Shown one piece after another: positions 43,927 through 54,200 of a stretch of DNA of 64,000 nucleotides. The stretch is from Alteromonas sp. KUL42 (GTDB lineage: Bacteria; Pseudomonadota; Gammaproteobacteria; Enterobacterales; Alteromonadaceae): the NCBI RefSeq assembly GCF_006538325.1, contig NZ_BJKK01000013.1:62001-126000 (forward strand), in the 5' to 3' direction. Under the pieces are notes generated by a model. That model saw only the letters and a program-made list of their open reading frames with translations, was not told the origin of the DNA and made no database searches. The stretch's first letter is position 1; every line of letters begins with the position of its first letter. The position numbers and the translations under genes were made by a program.

Positions 43927-46900
43927 ATGAAAAATAATACATCGTTTCATTATGCCTTACTGGTGATTATTGTTGTTATCATTGCAGGACTTAGTTTTGT
44001 GTCCGGACAACAGATTAAAAACACCTTATTTGACGAAATTAGCACAGACATCCAAATAAATTCAGCGGAAGTTGAGAACTTACTTACCAGTGAATATCAG
44101 CAATATCGAAATGACATTGAATTTATCTATGAGCTGCCACAAATAAAGAGTTTGAACCGCATAGATACAAACACTGGAATAGACCCTGAAACGAACATCT
44201 CAGAAGCCAAATTAAAGGCTCAAACAATTGATACTTTCAAATCATTTATACGTAAACATCCTCAGTACTATCAGCTAAGGGTATTGAATGCCGAGGGGTT
44301 TGAATACATTCGAGTGGAAAGAAGCCAAGGTTTCGTTCGAACAGTACAGTCAAACGATCTGCAAGATAAAAGCGACCGCTACTACTTCACCCAAACTAAG
44401 ACCATTCAAGAGGACGGTTTATTTGTTTCCTATATCGACCTTAATAGAGAAAATGGTCAGATAGCCTTTCCTTATCAACCCACGGTTAGAATGGCGAAGC
44501 CTCTCTACTCAAGTGAAAACGAATTTTTAGGTGAAATTGTTATCAATATCGATGTGTCATATTTACTGGAGGAAATGAGGAATATTGTTCACAAACACTA
44601 CGACGTGATTTTACTAGACTATGAAAGACGTTTCATTCAACACCCAAATAAAGGCCTCGCATTTAGCCGAGATTTAGCTGTAGAGCAAACATTTGATACC
44701 GTTTACGAAACGGTAGATGCTAAACACGCTAACCAACTTAGTACGTACAAGAGCACGCTAACTAATAGTTTACTATATGGAGCTGGTGGCAAAATAACCG
44801 TTGCCCAATCAACCAATGGCGGCACCTTGTATTTTTATTTATTGGTTAGTGACAAGTATTTTCAAGCCGAATTTTCCAAGCGGTGGTGGGCTAACTTTAG
44901 TATTTTGGCTATTGTACTTATTGTAATGGTATCAGCCTTATTCTATTTAAATAAAAAGAACCATGAGTTAAATCGGCTTTTGTCTGAGTCAGAAGAAAGC
45001 AAAGCAGCCGTAGATGTAGCAGAGGAAGGTGTTGTTACTCTTGATAAAAACTGGAACATTAATACGGCCAATAGCGCTTTCGAGCATATGTTCTCGCTTT
45101 ATAATGACAATGTTGTTGGTAAATCTTTTAAACAGACATTACTCAACATTGGCGCAGTATCAACAATTAAAAAACTTGAGGCAAATATTGACGGCAGAGG
45201 TAACTTTAGAGATCAATTCCATCTGAACATGGGTATAGAAGGCGGTCGCTGGTTCAATATTAAGGTAAGTACAATTCAAAACAGAGAGACAAATGCAAAA
45301 TATGCCGTTGTATTTAATAATATTACAAGTGAAAAACTTGCCTCTTTAGCACTTACCAAGTCGCACCAAGAACTAGAAAGAAAAGTAGAAACACGCACAG
45401 CAGAACTTCAAAAAGCTCGTGACAAAGCACTGGAAGTGAGCCATTTAAAGTCTAAGTTTATTTCTACTATTAGTCATGAAATGCGCACTCCGCTCAACGG
45501 TATTGTGGGGGCAACTTCCTTAATGAAGAAAGAAGTGCTATCCCCCAAGTTAGTGCAATTAATTAAAATGGCGGACAATAGCGTAGCCTCACTTAGTGAA
45601 TTGATAAACGATGTTTTAGATCTTTCAAAAATTGAAGCCGGTAAACTTGAGCTTAACTACTCAAACTTCAACCCTGAAGCGCTAATAGAAAAAATTTCAG
45701 AAACTATGTCGACCCAGAGCAAGAAAAAAGGGCTTGGGTTTTATATTGACACCAATAATTTGAATTTTAGCAGTATTTACTGCGACCCCCTTCGCTTAAC
45801 CCAAATAATTAATAATTTACTTAGCAACGCAAGTAAATTTACCGATTTAGGCTTTATCAAGATTACTGCCTGGAGTGAAGTCATAGGCGATCAAGGGTTC
45901 ATTCATTTCAAGGTGACCGATACCGGCATTGGAATATCACCAGCAAATCAACGTAAATTATTTAAAGCCTTTAGTCAGGCGGATGAGTCCATAGCAGAAC
46001 GCTTCGGTGGCACCGGTTTAGGGCTATCTATATGTAAAGAACTAACATCGCTACTTAATGGTGAATTAACGTTAGAGTCTATTCAAGGTAAAGGCTCTGT
46101 ATTCACAGTTAAACTGTCCCTTGAAAGTTGGGAAATGAAACGAGAAGAAGACAAGCATCAACTAAACGGAAAGTCTGTAGGTTTAATGCTCAGTTCACAC
46201 CAATTGCAACAACATATCGAAAATACAATTGTTTCACATGGAGGACAGTGTAATCCAAGTATCAGCGAAACACAGCAAAGCGAATTGGGACTATATGACG
46301 CATTGCTTATTGATGCCATGCATCCTTTGAAAAGTAAGCTTAAAGTACTGTGGTCGCAGTGGGATAGCAATGCAGTCAAACGCCCTGTGCTTATCGAAGT
46401 TTGTACAAATCATTTGCCGCAAGACGAACGCATTGAAGAGAGCAAAGTGTTATTACTACCTACTTTCAGAAGCGAGTTAATCAAAAATATTCTAAATCAA
46501 GAGAGCGCAGAGTTTTCAGAAACGGTGTATGAAGGCTTGCCTGATAATTCAGCTACAGGCGACTCATCAACAATAGAAACATCGGTAACAGTTTCCATTC
46601 CTTCCAAACTCGCTACCTCACCAACCGAATTGTCACCCTCTGTTTCTGAATCAAAAAAACTAAACTTAAATGTACTCATTGTGGATGACAACGAAATAAA
46701 TCGACAAGTAGCCATGTATATCACTGAGCCTTACTGTGACCATGTTGTATCGGTGGAAAATGGCCTACTAGCGATAGCGGCGTTAAAGGACAACACGATA
46801 ACGTTTGACGCTATATTGATGGATTGCAATATGCCAAAGATGAATGGTTATCAAGCAACACACAATATACGTTTGGGCGAAGCCGGTGATTTTTATCGCA

Positions 46901-47447
46901 GTGTACCTATTATTGCAATGACCGCAAATGCACTAAAAGGTGAGCATGAAAAGTGTATTTCAGCGGGTATGAATGGTTACATAACCAAACCGGTAGACTC
47001 TGATGTTTTGATAAAAGAACTAAAAGATATTGCTAAAAGCAAACCTACTATGCTTCGCATAGCTAGTATAGATGAACAAGCAGCACAGGAAGAGGAAGTT
47101 GAAGATACGCCATTATGGGACAAAGATGGAATGGTCGACAGACTGGGCGGAAACAATGTGCTTATCAATAAATTACTTTCCCTTTTATTAACGACTACCC
47201 AGATAAGAAAGCTAAGCTACAGCAAGCACTTCATGATGGCAATAGAGAAGACATTCGCTTTTATGCACATACCATCAAGGGAAATTTAGGAGACATCGGT
47301 GCATCAAAGGGAAGACAATATTTTGAAGAAATTGAGAAGAATGCATTAAACACAGATGTAAAACACTTGTCAGCATTGTTTGTCAAAGCAGAGAATACCC
47401 TTCAACATACTATCGCGTTGTTTAATGACGAATTGGAACACAGCTAA
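43927..47447 (+). CDS. Hybrid sensor histidine kinase, Hpt domain cut off by a frameshift
   Basis: Domains in order: membrane segment (residues 8-25), a dCACHE-like periplasmic part, second membrane segment near 323-343, PAS-like region, HisKA with His517 (FISTISHEMRTP), HATPase with GTGLGLSICKEL, receiver domain with Asp966 (ILMDCNMPKMNG). The frame then ends at 47289 with unrelated residues. One more T in the T4 run at 47183-47186 restores a frame to 47447 (about 1173 residues) that contains a C-terminal Hpt with HTIKGNLGDIGA. So a BarA/ArcB-type phosphorelay kinase, with the phosphotransfer domain lost if the base loss is real. Confidence 0.9.
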
Positions 47448-47460
47448 ATATTTAAGCCAT

Positions 47461-47488
47461 AAAAAAACCCGCAACAATGTGCGGGTTT
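47461..47488 (-). terminator. Terminator of tRNA-Ser copy 1
   Basis: 8-bp stem AACCCGCA/TGCGGGTT around ACAATG, with A7 at 47461-47467 on the plus strand giving a U-tract for leftward transcripts. Nine bases from the tRNA 3' end. Confidence 0.8.
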
Positions 47489-47496
47489 ATCGAATA

Positions 47497-47588
47497 TGGC
47501 GGAGAGTGAGGGATTCGAACCCCCGGTGGGTTTGACCCCACGTCTGATTTCAAGTCAGGTGCATTAAACCGGGCTCTGCCAACTCTCC
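47497..47588 (-). tRNA. tRNA-Ser(UGA), copy 1
   Basis: A 92-base class II tRNA: acceptor GGAGAG/CTCTCC, encoded CCA, anticodon TGA in CTTGAAA, long variable arm. Identical in the compared body to the copy at 52057-52148. Confidence 0.95.
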
Positions 47589-47735
47589 TTAAGTGCTGCG
47601 TATAATAATGATTTTATTTGCTCTGTAAAGCACTAATTTGAATAAAATCAATCAAGTGCCGAATAGATGAACAAACTGATTAATTTTTAGATTTTACAGT
47701 CAAAATATAGACAATATAAAAGCGTTTAAGCTGTT

Positions 47736-48545
47736 TTAGCGCTGCCACAAAAACATACTTGCAGGCTTATCTAAAAGCGTTAGCGTATAACTTTTATCCG
47801 CTGCCGTTGAATTTATCCCGTAACATACGTGCAAAGGCAATAAATGTTCCTCGCGAGGGTGAGCAAACCTGGCTTGTGGTGCGCTCGACCAATTCTTCAG
47901 TTGAGATCCCCGCTTACTCTCTTCAATCGTGGAATCTCTAAGTATTATTTGAAGCCAGTCATCAAACATTTTTGATTTTCTATAGGTTTCAGGCGTATTT
48001 TGGAAAAACGCTTTCATGTTATGAAAAGACGATCCAGACCCTAAGACCAATATATGTTCAAACTCGTTGTCGGTAAGTAGCGCAGTTAATTTGTTTCCCA
48101 ATACAATATGTTCTTGTGGATTCAAAGAGCGCTTCAGCGATATTTGTACCGTTGGAATGTATGCCTCGGGATACATAATACTAAGCGGTATAAACATTCC
48201 GTGGTCAAAGCCGCGTTTATCATCTAAAACTGCATCTACCCCTTGAGCTTCAAGCCCATTTCGAAGGTACGATGCAAAACCACTGTGGCCAGGTGCATTG
48301 TATTTCAACGTGTATGCCTCATCAGGAAAACCATAATAGTCGTAATACAAATCAGGCGCTGGATTTGACGTGATCGTTATATTGCTTTCTTCCCAGTGCG
48401 CACTAACCACCACAATTAGCTCTGGTTTACCTATGTCGTTAGCAAGTGTTTTAAGGGTTGAAATCATTTCGATGTGACGTTCATCACCAAGTAGTGGTAA
48501 AGGGCCTCCCCCATGGGATATATATGCAGTTGAAACGATAGTCAT
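47736..48545 (-). CDS. ygiD: YgiD/LigB-type extradiol dioxygenase
   Basis: A 269-residue protein of the DODA/LigB family. Metal-ligand His residues appear in TAYISHGGGPLPLLGD, VVVSAHWEES and RGFDHGMFIPLSIMYP, with a further catalytic His in GSGSSFHNM. E. coli YgiD is a 4,5-DOPA extradiol dioxygenase. Transcribed in the direction of doxX, which lies 147 bases upstream; LysR-DoxX-YgiD may be one regulon. Confidence 0.9.
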   Translation of the reverse strand: MTIVSTAYISHGGGPLPLLGDERHIEMISTLKTLANDIGKPELIVVVSAHWEESNITITSNPAPDLYYDYYGFPDEAYTLKYNAPGHSGFASYLRNGLEAQGVDAVLDDKRGFDHGMFIPLSIMYPEAYIPTVQISLKRSLNPQEHIVLGNKLTALLTDNEFEHILVLGSGSSFHNMKAFFQNTPETYRKSKMFDDWLQIILRDSTIEESKRGSQLKNWSSAPQARFAHPREEHLLPLHVCYGINSTAADKSYTLTLLDKPASMFLWQR

Positions 48546-48691
48546 GTCGATACCTTTACATTCAAAGTAGATATTATTTTTTTAAGAACAAAGCAGGCGA
48601 GTTGGCTTTGCCCTCACCTGCTTGTTAAGAACTTTTAGCTTTTTATAGATTGCTTTTGTAGATCACAGTAGTAGTCTTCAAATTGCAGTAA

Positions 48692-49138
48692 TTATTCAAA
48701 CTTACTAGCAATGGCCTTATCTAATGAAAGTTTGCCACCGCCTTGTATGGCCAGTGCTGCAGTAATAGCTAATAGAGAAAGTGCAAATTCATAACCGTTA
48801 TTGCTCATAAACAAGCCATTTGAGAAATGCACACTGAAGATAGCAATTACCATGGTAAATGCACTCAATGCGGCAGCTGGTCGTGTAAGCAAACCTAAAA
48901 TAAGCGCAATACCGCCAAAAAATTCTGCACTACCGGCTAATAGCGCCATCAAAAAGCCTGGTGCAAGACCAATACTTTCCATCCACTGCCCTGTTCCTTC
49001 TAAACCATAACCACCAAACCATGCAAAAAGCTTTTGTGAACCATGAGCAGCTAAAATAATGCCGGTTGGCACGCGCAGTACCAAGTTGGCGAAGCTGTCA
49101 TTTGTAGTAAGGATATTTTTAATAAGTGAATTGTTCAT
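48692..49138 (-). CDS. DoxX family membrane protein
   Basis: A 148-residue four-segment membrane protein with FANLVLRVPTGIILAAHGSQKLFAWFGGYG, the DoxX signature, and GIALILGLLTRPAAALSAF. Function in redox stress is suggested for related proteins. Divergent from the lysR gene, with a palindromic site between. Confidence 0.9.
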   Translation of the reverse strand: MNNSLIKNILTTNDSFANLVLRVPTGIILAAHGSQKLFAWFGGYGLEGTGQWMESIGLAPGFLMALLAGSAEFFGGIALILGLLTRPAAALSAFTMVIAIFSVHFSNGLFMSNNGYEFALSLLAITAALAIQGGGKLSLDKAIASKFE

Positions 49139-49250
49139 TGTTCGTTCCTCTATATTTCGATGTCGTTTTCTTGCTAGCCGCTATTGGCTAACGTTGTGGG
49201 TATAGAATAGTCTCCACTTTATGTTGAATAAAGACGCGAAATATTGAATT

Positions 49251-49273
49251 ATTACCAACACAATGTTGTTAAT
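49251..49273. promoter_or_regulatory. LysR-type operator between doxX and lysR
   Basis: Arms ATTACCAACA and TGTTGTTAAT, one mismatch from a perfect inverted repeat, around CAA. Fits an ATTA-N15-TAAT LysR box, 20 bases before the lysR start in the divergent intergenic region. Confidence 0.7.
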
Positions 49274-49293
49274 TGGGTGTTCATTGATAAATC

Positions 49294-50199
49294 ATGGATA
49301 AATTAGAACTGCTTAAAACCTTTGTGGTAGTGGCAACCGAAGGTAGCTTTACTAATGCTGCTGCACGCTTGAACACTTCGAACCAACTTGTGAGTAAATA
49401 CATTGCACAGTTGGAAAAACAATTAGATGTTCGCCTATTCAATAGAACAACACGCAAGATCCGCTTGACTGAAGCTGGTCACCAGTGTTTGCAACACGCG
49501 CGTCACATTTTAGAAAGTGTAAATGACATGGAAGGCCAATTGGGTTTACTCAATACCCAAGCCAAGGGAGTGCTGCACGTTAGTGCTCCTGTTTCATTTT
49601 CAACGTTGCATCTTTCATCCTGTCTTGGAGAATTTCAAAATAAACATCCTCAAGTTTCCGTCAATTTACAGTTAAATGACCGCAAAGTTGATGTGGTAGA
49701 CGAAGGTTTTGATGTGGCGTTGCGTGCGGGTCAATTAGCCAGTTCATCGCTTGTCGCAATTAAAATAACAACGATCAAATTGGCACTATGCGCCTCGCCT
49801 TCATACTTGGCTAAGTTCGGCACACCTAAGCACCCAAACGAATTACATCCTGAGCACTATTTGGAATATGCGTATGTAAATTACGACAATGAAAAGTCGC
49901 AACTAATTCAAGCGCTAAAATCTAATTCACAGAAAGTGACGCCACGGCTAACGGCAAACAATGGCGAGGTATTAGCCGATGTCGCGAAGCACGGCGAAGG
50001 CTATGTGTTGCAACCCACATTTATTGCGTCACAAGCACTAAAAAGTGGAGAGTTGATTTCAATTTTAGAAGACTATATACCTGAGCCTATTGCATTGTAT
50101 GCGGTGTATCCACATCGAAAACTCGTCTCGAACAAACTGCGGGTGTTTATTGAATTTCTAAAAGAGTACTTTGACGACCCACCCTATTGGGATAAATAG
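49294..50199 (+). CDS. LysR-family transcriptional regulator
   Basis: A 301-residue protein with N-terminal winged helix (LELLKTFVVVATEGSFTNAAARLNTS, LEKQLDVRLFNRTTRKIRLTEAG) and a substrate-binding domain (VDVVDEGFDVALRAGQL). Divergent from doxX and so the probable regulator of doxX and perhaps ygiD. Closest group: the AaeR/CrgA-like LysR proteins. Confidence 0.93.
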   Translation: MDKLELLKTFVVVATEGSFTNAAARLNTSNQLVSKYIAQLEKQLDVRLFNRTTRKIRLTEAGHQCLQHARHILESVNDMEGQLGLLNTQAKGVLHVSAPVSFSTLHLSSCLGEFQNKHPQVSVNLQLNDRKVDVVDEGFDVALRAGQLASSSLVAIKITTIKLALCASPSYLAKFGTPKHPNELHPEHYLEYAYVNYDNEKSQLIQALKSNSQKVTPRLTANNGEVLADVAKHGEGYVLQPTFIASQALKSGELISILEDYIPEPIALYAVYPHRKLVSNKLRVFIEFLKEYFDDPPYWDK

Positions 50200-50204
50200 T
50201 TGTC

Positions 50205-50238
50205 TTCAGGCACATCTATAGATTGTGATGTGCCTGAA
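50205..50238. terminator. Strong hairpin between convergent lysR and DUF3360 genes
   Basis: A perfect 12-bp stem TTCAGGCACATC/GATGTGCCTGAA with a 10-base loop, without a good U-tract on either side. Position fits a shared terminator. Confidence 0.5.
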
Positions 50239-50248
50239 TTGCTCGTTA

Positions 50249-51718
50249 TTAATTAACGTTGAAGGTATCAATAATTGCAGGGATGCCAGGGAACATACCA
50301 ATTAACGCCATTACCGTACATAAAATGATAAAGGTAATACCCGGAATTAACCAGCGGCCCGTTTTACCAAGCTCACCTGCTCGCTCTTTACAGCCAACTA
50401 GCCCCAAATTATCTAACAACATAGTGAAAGACCAACCAAATACAGGGTTCACCAGCACCGAGGAAATGACTACTAGGGCTGCAGATTGGGTTGTTTTACC
50501 TTCACGGGTCATTTGCATACCCGCCTCCATAAGCGGTAGGAAAACCCCGACTATAAGAGCTACACATAAAACCGGCGGCCAAATAGCCAAGTCCATCGGA
50601 TACCCCCAAATAGCCGCAACAATACATAGCAAGCCAGTAACAATTGCTCCACCCGGAATTGGGCGCTTTGCAATAGACGCTGGAATAATATACGTGCCCC
50701 AAGAAGAAGCCAGATTTCCGCCACCAAGCAAACTGCCCACCGCCTGACGGCTAGATGCAGCTATCATGGTGTCATCGATATTCATGTGTGCTTTCTCACT
50801 TTTCTTAGGGTAACTCAGTTTTTGAAACACTTGGTGACCTAAGAAGTCAGGAGACCACATTGCTACTGCTAATACCGCGAATGGAAGAACAGCTATAAAG
50901 TGAGACCAATCAGGTAAACCTAATTGCCAACCTGTATTATCACCCCACCAATACCCAGGGTTAAGATTAGGCATGCCCGGCGCTGTGGAAAATTCAAATG
51001 GTGCACCCAATGCCATGGCAATGACAGCAGCCATTACCGCTCCAAGTGGAATGGCCAACCAACGTTTCTGAATATGTTCAAGCCACGAATACATCAAAAT
51101 AGTAGCAATGAGTACAATAAACGCAATATAGGCCATATCGAAGCTTTCAGCCCAAGCAAAGAGCTTTTTAACCTGACCGGTAATACCAATAAAACCTAAA
51201 TATAATAAAAGGCCGCCGCACACCCCGTTACTGGTGAGCTTTGCAAGCGCGCTACCGCCTTTTGTAATACCAAGTAAGAAGCCAAATAAGCCTATTAGTA
51301 ACCCCAAAGCCATTGGATGACCACCTGAAGCTACAATTAGCGGTACAAGTGGAAGTAATGGCCCATGTGTACCTGCAAGATTTGCCGCGGGGTTTAAGAA
51401 ACCAGATATAAAGATAACAAAAAGGACAGCTGCAATAAGTAATTCAAAACGAACGTTTTCAACTACAAACTCTGGTGATAGACCAAGAGGCGCAGCAAAC
51501 GCACCGACAACCGCGGCTACCATTACAATTTTGCCAATTGTGGCTGCCATACCGGGAACGCAGTCTTCCCACTCAATTTTGTAATCTTTAAAGGGAATAT
51601 TGGGCCGCCACCGTTTTGGTGACAAAATTTGAAGTTCGTGGTTTAGGTAGTCTTCGCGAGTTTGAAACTGACTACTGGGTTTATGACGCTCGAGATAACG
51701 CGTTTCGTCTTGAGACAC
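50249..51718 (-). CDS. DUF3360 family permease-like membrane protein
   Basis: A 489-residue membrane protein with about ten to twelve hydrophobic segments and the loop FLNPAANLAGTHGPLLPLVP, as in DUF3360 (distantly SulP-like). A soluble N-terminus of about 60 residues precedes the first segment. Substrate unknown. It lies between the two tRNA-Ser copies and has the truncated tRNA-Ser element upstream. Confidence 0.85.
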   Translation of the reverse strand: MSQDETRYLERHKPSSQFQTREDYLNHELQILSPKRWRPNIPFKDYKIEWEDCVPGMAATIGKIVMVAAVVGAFAAPLGLSPEFVVENVRFELLIAAVLFVIFISGFLNPAANLAGTHGPLLPLVPLIVASGGHPMALGLLIGLFGFLLGITKGGSALAKLTSNGVCGGLLLYLGFIGITGQVKKLFAWAESFDMAYIAFIVLIATILMYSWLEHIQKRWLAIPLGAVMAAVIAMALGAPFEFSTAPGMPNLNPGYWWGDNTGWQLGLPDWSHFIAVLPFAVLAVAMWSPDFLGHQVFQKLSYPKKSEKAHMNIDDTMIAASSRQAVGSLLGGGNLASSWGTYIIPASIAKRPIPGGAIVTGLLCIVAAIWGYPMDLAIWPPVLCVALIVGVFLPLMEAGMQMTREGKTTQSAALVVISSVLVNPVFGWSFTMLLDNLGLVGCKERAGELGKTGRWLIPGITFIILCTVMALIGMFPGIPAIIDTFNVN

Positions 51719-51843
51719 AATTCACCTTTAGGTTGCCCGAAAAAACGCACAGCCTAATGGGGTAAACCTTAAGTCACAATGCGACTGTGGTCTTAGATGA
51801 ATATTCCAAAAAGTTGAAAACTCGACACTTTTATTGAGACATA

Positions 51844-52018
51844 AAAAAAACCGCAACAGTGTGCGGGTTTCTTGAATGTGGCGGAGAGTGAGGGATTCAC
51901 TCGCGCCGTCCATGGCGCTCGCCCTTCGGGCAGCCTACGGCTCTGCAAAACGGCAATCCTGCCGTTTTGTCGAACAACGGGAGTTCTCACCCTCACTCAT
52001 TCGTAATTTTCTTTGAGC
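51844..52018 (-). pseudogene. Truncated tRNA-Ser copy fused to a palindromic element
   Basis: A degraded terminator hairpin (51849-51868), then the tRNA-Ser 3' end and CCA (51879-51898), identical to the intact copies, and then an unrelated block (51899-52008) with hairpins (AAAACGGCA/TGCCGTTTT and GCCCTTCGGGC) and a rejoining GTGAGGG/CCCTCAC inverted pair. A tRNA-derived repeat of the kind seen beside tRNA genes in this group of bacteria. Confidence 0.75.
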
Positions 52019-52020
52019 AT

Positions 52021-52048
52021 AAAAAAACCCGCAACAGTGTGCGGGTTT
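52021..52048 (-). terminator. Terminator of tRNA-Ser copy 2
   Basis: Stem AACCCGCA/TGCGGGTT with loop ACAGTG and A7 at 52021-52027 (U-tract leftward). Near identical to the terminator at 47461. Confidence 0.8.
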
Positions 52049-52056
52049 CTTGAATG

Positions 52057-52148
52057 TGGCGGAGAGTGAGGGATTCGAACCCCCGGTGGGTTTGACCCCA
52101 CGTCTGATTTCAAGTCAGGTGCATTAAACCGGGCTCTGCCAACTCTCC
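52057..52148 (-). tRNA. tRNA-Ser(UGA), copy 2
   Basis: A 92-base class II tRNA with the same sequence as copy 1 at 47497-47588, including encoded CCA. Upstream flank (AAGTGCTGCGTAT) also matches copy 1, so a tandem duplication now split by about 4.5 kb. Confidence 0.95.
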
Positions 52149-52382
52149 TGAAGTGCTGCGTATCTTAATGAAATTTTTGTGACTGTAAAGTGATTATTTA
52201 AAAAAAATATTTAAGTGCTTGCTTTTCAATCAAATGCGTTAATTTTTAGCCGCTTTCGCTGTTTTTCTACTCACCTAACACTAAATTCATCTGAAAGCAC
52301 TTGAAAATGGGAACTAAAAGCCATACAACATACACTAAATATTTGTACCATTTCGGTCATTTAAGTCCTATTGGAGGAAACA

Positions 52383-53048
52383 ATGGATCAACGTTCGATG
52401 TATTCAAGTGCATCTCAACCATCGGTATTGCAGACGAACAAGGTTCTACGCAACACCTATATGCTGCTTGCGATGACACTGGCGTTTAGTGCGGTTTGTG
52501 CTGGTATAGCTATGGCAGTAGGCATTTCTCCTATGATGTCTCTTGGTATGACTATCGGCGCATTTATTACTCTTTTTGTAGTGCAGAAGAAAGCTGAGTC
52601 AGCAACAGGTATATACTGGGTATTCTTGTTCACTGGTTTGATGGGTGCATCACTGGGTTATACACTTAACTTCTACTTAGGTGTTGCAGGTCCAGGCCTC
52701 ATCATGGAAGCATTAGGTGCAACAGCATTGGTTTTCTTTGCATTGTCTGGCTATGCCCTGACCACTAAGAAAGACTTCTCATTTATGGGAGGCTTTTTAG
52801 TAGTAGGTCTAGTGGTTGTTTTAGTCGCCGCCATTGCGAACATTTTCTTCGCAGTGCCTGCGGTAAGCTTAGCAATCAGTGCAGCAATTGTTTTCATTAT
52901 GTCTGGTTTTATCCTGTTTGATACTAGCCGTATCATTCACGGTGGTGAAACAAACTACATTCGTGCAACAGTTTCGCTATACTTGAACATCTATAACTTG
53001 TTCACGTCAATCCTTCACCTTCTTGGTGCATTTGGTGGCGACGATTAA
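52383..53048 (+). CDS. BI-1/YccA family membrane protein
   Basis: A 221-residue protein from ATG 52383 (GGAGG upstream at 52373) with seven hydrophobic segments and the family's end region (FDTSRIIHGGETNYIRATVSLYLNIYNLFTSIL). E. coli YccA modulates FtsH proteolysis; this is the family closest in size. Followed by a good terminator. Confidence 0.92.
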   Translation: MDQRSMYSSASQPSVLQTNKVLRNTYMLLAMTLAFSAVCAGIAMAVGISPMMSLGMTIGAFITLFVVQKKAESATGIYWVFLFTGLMGASLGYTLNFYLGVAGPGLIMEALGATALVFFALSGYALTTKKDFSFMGGFLVVGLVVVLVAAIANIFFAVPAVSLAISAAIVFIMSGFILFDTSRIIHGGETNYIRATVSLYLNIYNLFTSILHLLGAFGGDD

Positions 53049-53072
53049 TAGCGCGTTTAAGGTTTAAGAATA

Positions 53073-53100
53073 AACACCCCTTAATCGGGGTGTTTTTGTT
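53073..53100 (+). terminator. Terminator after the BI-1 gene
   Basis: Stem AACACCCC/GGGGTGTT (53073-53080, 53087-53094) with loop TTAATC and following T-rich tract. Four bases before the tusD start codon, so tus genes may need their own start of transcription or read-through. Confidence 0.8.
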
Positions 53101-53103
53101 TGT

Positions 53104-53494
53104 ATGAAAACATATTCAATACTAATTACTACACCCCCTTTTCACGGCGACACTGCCAAACGCGCGTTCGCGTTTATTAAGGGCGTGTTAGGCAATGGCG
53201 ATACAGTTTCCAACGTAGTTTTTTTATAGCGATGGCGTATTACACGCCAACAGTTTGATGTTGCAAACAAGCGACGAGCTGTATGCGTATAACGAATGGA
53301 AGGCACTTGCTGAAAATCACAAAATAACGCTATTAGTGTGTATTACCGCTGCTGTAAAGCGTGGGGTTGTGAGCGAGCAAGAAGCGATAGAAAATGGGCT
53401 TTCTATAGCAAACCTAGTTTCCCCTTTTGAGCAAGCCGGTTTAGGTGAATTCTTTAGTGAGCTTCACAACTGCGATAGGTTGGTACAGTTTTAA
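53104..53494 (+). CDS. tusD: TusD sulfurtransferase subunit, frame broken in a T7 run
   Basis: TusD passes sulfur in 2-thiolation of tRNA wobble U34. From ATG 53104 (YSILITTPPFHGDTAKRAF) the frame ends in TAG at 53227-53229. If the T7 run at 53219-53225 had six T, it would join the next frame (YSDGVLHANSL... CDRLVQF) to give 129 residues that align with E. coli TusD over the full length. The active-site Cys (LVCITAAVKRG) is in the second part. The break is likely one extra T, from error or mutation. Confidence 0.85.
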
Positions 53495-53862
53495 TGGCAA
53501 CGTTACTCATTCGATTCACACAAAGCCCCTACGGTAATTCAACAAGTAATGATGGCCTCGATTTTGCCCTTGCAGCCACTAATTACGGACACGATGTTAA
53601 AGTACTGTTTGAAAATGACGCCGTATTACAACTTGTTAAAACCGAGGCAATTGCAGGCGTTAAAACACATAGCAAACGTTTAAGTGCCATGCCCTTTTTT
53701 GATATAGAAGACTGCTATGTGTGTGAAGAAAGTGCAAAGGCGCTGCATCTTACTCGTGTACTTAAAAACTGTGACGTTGTTGATGAAATAGACGCACAAT
53801 GGATAAACTCAGAGGCGCGCTTAGCCCTTATCAACAGCGTAGATCATGTGGTGATATTCTAA
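53494..53862 (+). CDS. tusC: TusC sulfur relay subunit
   Basis: A 122-residue protein with LIRFTQSPYGNSTSNDGLDFALA and a TusC-typical end (SVDHVVIF). Structural subunit of the TusBCD complex. Its start and stop overlap the tusD stop and tusB start by one base, a tight operon. Confidence 0.95.
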   Translation: MATLLIRFTQSPYGNSTSNDGLDFALAATNYGHDVKVLFENDAVLQLVKTEAIAGVKTHSKRLSAMPFFDIEDCYVCEESAKALHLTRVLKNCDVVDEIDAQWINSEARLALINSVDHVVIF

Positions 53863-54200
53863 TGCTTATTGTTATAACCACACCTCATTTATCTTTATCA
53901 GATCTTGCACTTTTAGAAGCCGCTGTTCTTAAAGATGCTGAGCAAGAAGACGTTACAGCAGAAAATGTGCAACCAAAAAAACTCAAAACAAAAATAATAC
54001 TCTGTGGCGATGGCGTTTATGCGCCCGGGCTTCACTCTAATGAGTTTGATGCCTTGCTAGCACCATCTGGTACTCCTGTTGTTGCTATACGCGACGACGT
54101 GCTCTCTAGAGGCGTAAAAACGCACAGTGCCATTCAATTAATCGACAACAAGATATTCGCAGCATTATCAACACACCATCAACAATGGGTAACATTTTAA
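53862..54200 (+). CDS. tusB: TusB sulfur relay subunit
   Basis: A 112-residue protein from ATG 53862 (TAATG overlap with tusC). CGDGVYAPG and [12 protein letters not shown] are TusB-like segments. An acidic insertion ([12 protein letters not shown]) makes it a little longer than the E. coli protein. Confidence 0.9.
   Translation: MLIVITTPHLSLSDLALLEAAVLKDAEQEDVTAENVQPKKLKTKIILCGDGVYAPGLHSNEFDALLAPSGTPVVAIRDDVLSRGVKTHSAIQLIDNKIFAALSTHHQQWVTF

Noticed and set aside
47183-47186. Programmed frameshift in the histidine kinase
   Set aside because: The junction CTT TTA does not form an X XXY YYZ heptamer, so a one-base loss is more likely.
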